Part shown: piece by piece, positions 61,720-64,000 of the stretch | Layout of the letters: every line of letters starts with the position of its first letter | How positions within the stretch are numbered: position 1 is the stretch's first letter | Assembly: GCF_016805985.1 (NCBI RefSeq) | Contig: NZ_CP017661.1 | Location: 2,852,001 to 2,916,000 of the forward strand | Source: Microbacterium sp. JZ31 | GTDB taxonomy: Bacteria > Actinomycetota > Actinomycetes > Actinomycetales > Microbacteriaceae | DNA length: 64,000 nt | Reading direction: 5' to 3' | Notes under the pieces: model-generated | The model's input: the letters and a program-made list of their open reading frames with translations, nothing else | The model's database searches: none | Told to the model about the DNA's origin: nothing | Made by a program: the position numbers and the translations under genes

Positions 61720-62286
61720 ATGGCGAGGAACGACGATCGACGAGCCGCGCTCGCGGATGCGGGCATCCGGGTCCTGGCGGAGTCCGGCGCGAGAGGACTC
61801 ACGCACCGCGCGGTCGACGCCGCGGCCGGCACGCCGCGGGGCACAGCCTCGAACTACTTCACCACGCGCGACGCACTGATCGCCGAGCTCGTCAGCCGGA
61901 TCGAGCAGCGGCTCGCACCGGATCCCGAGGTCCTCGCCGCGCGCGCGGCCGAGAAGCCCTCTCGGGCGCTGTTCGCGCGCTACATCCGGGATGTCGTCGC
62001 ACGGCTGTCGGCCGATCCGGATGTCGCGTTGGCCTTGTTCGAGCTGCGCCTCGAGGCCGCGCGTCGCCCCGCGGTGGCCGAGGCCCTGAGCGCCTGGCGC
62101 GGGCGCGGCTTCGACGCCGACGTGGCGTTCAACGAGCAGGCGGGCCTGCCCGGTTCGCGCGCCGACATCGCGCTGTTCCACTACGCGATCGACGGACTCA
62201 TGCTCGACCGCCTGACCGTGCCGATCGATCCCGGCACCTCGACCGACGACATCGTCGAGCAGCTCGTGGCGCGACTGCTGCCCTGA
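61720..62286 (+). CDS. TetR-family transcriptional regulator
   Basis: A 188-residue repressor from ATG 61720. The N-terminal helix-turn-helix is clear: ALADAGIRVLAESGARGLTH, RAVDAAAGTPRGTASNYF, TTRDALIAELVSRIE. The C-terminal ligand domain (LFELRLEAARRPAVAEALSA, FHYAIDGLMLDRLTV) is of normal size. Its gene is divergent from the reductase with two operator-like palindromes between, so it probably represses both and is released by a ligand that the reductase may act on. Confidence 0.88.
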   Translation: MARNDDRRAALADAGIRVLAESGARGLTHRAVDAAAGTPRGTASNYFTTRDALIAELVSRIEQRLAPDPEVLAARAAEKPSRALFARYIRDVVARLSADPDVALALFELRLEAARRPAVAEALSAWRGRGFDADVAFNEQAGLPGSRADIALFHYAIDGLMLDRLTVPIDPGTSTDDIVEQLVARLLP

Positions 62287-62338
62287 GAACCCGCGTCGTC
62301 GCGCCCGGACGTCCGTGACGGCGGATAGCGTTTCGGTT

Positions 62339-62827
62339 GTGTCGGATCTGAATCGCGTGCGGGTGTGGGCCCAGGCCCTCATCGATCACCACCTGGATCC
62401 GTCGTGGACGTTCGGCTTCGACAACGCCAAGCGCCGGGCCGGGCTGTGCGACTACTCCCGCAAGCGCATCTCGGTGTCGCGCTACCTGACGGCACGGTAC
62501 GACGACGACACGAACCACCAGACCCTGCTGCACGAGGTCGCGCACGCGCTCGCGGGGCCGGCCGCCGGGCACGGACCGGCGTGGAAGCGCATCGCGTCCG
62601 AGTTGGGATACGTCGGCGGCACCACGCACCGCGGCGAGACCGCGAACGAGCTCGCCCCCTGGGTGGGTGTCTGCCCCGCCGGGCACGAGGCGTATCGGCA
62701 CCGCCGCCCCACGCGTCCGATGTCGTGCGTGAAGTGCGCGCCGCGGTTCGACGCGCGCCACCAGTTCCGCTGGCAGCACCGGGAGATCACGGCGGCGGCA
62801 CGGATGGCGGCGGCGACGCCGCGCTGA
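62339..62827 (+). CDS. SprT-like zinc metalloprotease-domain protein
   Basis: A protein of about 162 residues. LLHEVAHALAGPAAGHGPAW carries the HExxH zinc site with the third His, as in SprT/Spartan proteins. GVCPAGHEAYRHR and MSCVKCAPRFD may form a zinc ribbon behind it. Bacterial members are poorly studied; protease activity on DNA-protein crosslinks is known for eukaryotic Spartan only. Two starts are possible: GTG 62315 or GTG 62339. TAGCGT seven bases before the latter would suit a leaderless transcript, so I chose 62339. Confidence 0.8.
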   Translation: MSDLNRVRVWAQALIDHHLDPSWTFGFDNAKRRAGLCDYSRKRISVSRYLTARYDDDTNHQTLLHEVAHALAGPAAGHGPAWKRIASELGYVGGTTHRGETANELAPWVGVCPAGHEAYRHRRPTRPMSCVKCAPRFDARHQFRWQHREITAAARMAAATPR

Positions 62828-62971
62828 TCTCGCGCGGCGCGCGGCTGCCGCTGTCGGCTGGCGCGCGGAAAGGTGCGCCTTGAGCACCGCACCGCGGCCC
62901 GACTCGTGCATTCGCCGCACCATTGCGGGGACAGTACGGATACCGGCGGGCCGGCTGTCCGCCGCGCCGCG

Positions 62972-63673
62972 TCACTCCGTCGCGGCTCGTGGGCGGGAGT
63001 ACTCCAGCTCGGGGCGTCCGCGGGAGCCGTGGCGGGCCGCCCGCACGGCCACGCCGCGATCGGCGAGGTGCTCGAGGTAGCGCCGGGCCGTCACGCGCGA
63101 CAGCCCGAGCGCCTCGGCGACCTCCGACGCCGAGCGCGCATCGGCGCCCTCCGCGAGCAGCTGCGACACCGCGTCGAGCGTCTCCTCCGACAGGCCCTTG
63201 GGGAGGCCGGGTGCGTTCGACGTCCGCAGCGCCGCGAAGGCCGTGTCGACCTCCCGCTGGCTCAGCGTCGAGACCGGGGCGCGCATCCTGTCGAAGAAGT
63301 CCCGGTACGCGGCGAGCTTCTCGGCGAACACCTCGAACACGAACGGCTTGATCAGGTACTGCACGACGCCGACCGCCACCGCCCGGCGCACGGCGTCGAG
63401 CTCGCGCACGGCCGTGACCGCAATGACGTCGACGGCGAGACCCGACGCGCGCAGCTCGCGGCACAGATCGAGGCCGTGACCGTCGGGCAGGTTCAGATCG
63501 AGCAGCAGCAGGTGGATCCGCTCGCCGCGCGCGACCGCGTCGCGCAGCTCGCGACGTGCGGCGCTCGCGGTGTGCGCGAGCCCGGCCACCTCGAACCCGT
63601 CGATGCGCCGCAGGTACTCGGCGTGCGCCGCCGCCGTGCGCGGGTCGTCCTCGACCACCAGCGCCCGGATCAT
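62972..63673 (-). CDS. CitB/DcuR-type response regulator
   Basis: A 233-residue two-component regulator. The receiver (1-120) has the acidic pair VVEDDPRTA, the phospho-acceptor Asp in LLLDLNLPDGHG, Thr in IAVTAVREL and Lys in YLIKPF. The C-terminal helix-turn-helix (LLAEGADARSASEVAEALGL, SRVTARRYLEHL) is of the CitB/DpiA/DcuR type, usually controlling uptake of di- or tricarboxylates. ATG 63673 overlaps the kinase stop (ATGA), so the two are translationally coupled. Confidence 0.9.
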   Translation of the reverse strand: MIRALVVEDDPRTAAAHAEYLRRIDGFEVAGLAHTASAARRELRDAVARGERIHLLLLDLNLPDGHGLDLCRELRASGLAVDVIAVTAVRELDAVRRAVAVGVVQYLIKPFVFEVFAEKLAAYRDFFDRMRAPVSTLSQREVDTAFAALRTSNAPGLPKGLSEETLDAVSQLLAEGADARSASEVAEALGLSRVTARRYLEHLADRGVAVRAARHGSRGRPELEYSRPRAATE

Positions 63674-64000
63674 CCGGCGACCCCCACCGGCGCCGGCAGG
63701 ATCGCCGTGAAGACCGCGCCGCCGCCGGGCGCCTCCGACACCTCGACCGTGCCGCCCAGCCCCTCGACCACCTGCCGCACGAGCGTGAGCCCGTAGCCGT
63801 GCGCCGGCGATCCGGCGTCCTTCGTCGAGAACCCGCGGCGGAACACCCGCTCGCGGTCCTCCGGCGCGATCCCGTCGCCGCTGTCCGTGACCTGGAACAC
63901 GAGGGATCCGTCGTCCGTCGACGCCAGGTACACCTCCACCCACGCGTCGGTGTCGCCCGTGCGCGCCGCCCTGGCCGCGGCCGCGTCGGTGGCGTTGTCG
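63670..64000 (-). CDS. Sensor histidine kinase (5' part outside window)
   Basis: Only the C-terminal 109 codons are visible; the frame is open to base 64000 and the start lies beyond it. The ATP-binding domain is clear: DNATDAA (N box), VTDSGDGIAPEDRERVF (G1 and F boxes), HGYGLTLVRQVVEGLGG (G2). The stop overlaps the response regulator start by 4 bp. By analogy with CitA/DcuS partners the missing N-terminus probably holds a periplasmic ligand domain and a PAS domain, but that is not visible. Confidence 0.88.
   Translation of the reverse strand, partial: DNATDAAAARAARTGDTDAWVEVYLASTDDGSLVFQVTDSGDGIAPEDRERVFRRGFSTKDAGSPAHGYGLTLVRQVVEGLGGTVEVSEAPGGGAVFTAILPAPVGVAG

Overview
The window looks like a chromosomal segment of a high-GC Gram-positive actinobacterium, most likely a Microbacterium-like member of the Microbacteriaceae. 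The reasons are very high GC with GC-ending codons, frequent GTG and TTG starts, the actinobacterial rpoBC and rpsL-rpsG-fusA-tuf blocks, an RpoB N-terminus of the MAAARNAS type, a fused RmlC-RmlD enzyme and LAxTG-type surface anchors. The genus is an inference from sequence memory; no database was searched.

Layout. (1) 1-20.5 kb is a cell-envelope glycan locus: a GT2 enzyme cut by the window start, an RgpF-like protein, a WsaF-like rhamnosyltransferase, the dTDP-L-rhamnose genes rmlA, rmlB and fused rmlCD, a GT61 enzyme, a pyruvyltransferase, a large sialyltransferase-like (GT29) plus GT4 fusion, an AT3/SGNH O-acyltransferase, a CMP-nonulosonate synthetase fused to a HAD phosphatase, a short NeuB-type synthase, two more glycosyltransferases and UDP-glucose dehydrogenase. 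Together these could build a rhamnose-containing wall polymer carrying a nonulosonic acid, perhaps Kdn, decorated with pyruvate and acyl groups. (2) 20.5-28.3 kb, minus strand: a VanZ-like protein, tuf, fusA, rpsG, rpsL and three small uncharacterised genes. (3) 28.4-29.02 kb: five tandem palindromic repeat units. (4) 29.07-36.48 kb: rpoC and rpoB with a good promoter. (5) 36.8-41.8 kb: a double-GNAT protein, a MalT-like LuxR regulator and an MFS transporter. (6) 41.9-57.9 kb: two giant surface proteins (about 2,430 and 2,179 aa) with signal peptides, repeated modules and LAxTG-like anchors, preceded on the same strand by a LuxR-type regulator. (7) 58.2-64 kb: a benzoate-type transporter, a spermidine-synthase-like protein, a small helical protein, a reductase/TetR divergent pair with two operators, a SprT-like protein and a two-component system cut by the window end.

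The main points from the hunt are: the GT29/GT4 fusion beside nonulosonate genes; a shared upstream element (GGGTGA direct repeats at 13 bp spacing plus the 12-mer ACTCCCCGGGCA) in front of a giant surface protein gene and the LuxR gene; three 72-bp nested palindromes of identical length; the 124-bp tandem palindrome array; and three genes each broken by one missing C in a short C-run, which looks more like consensus error than biology. No rRNA, tRNA, CRISPR array, prophage or insertion sequence was seen.
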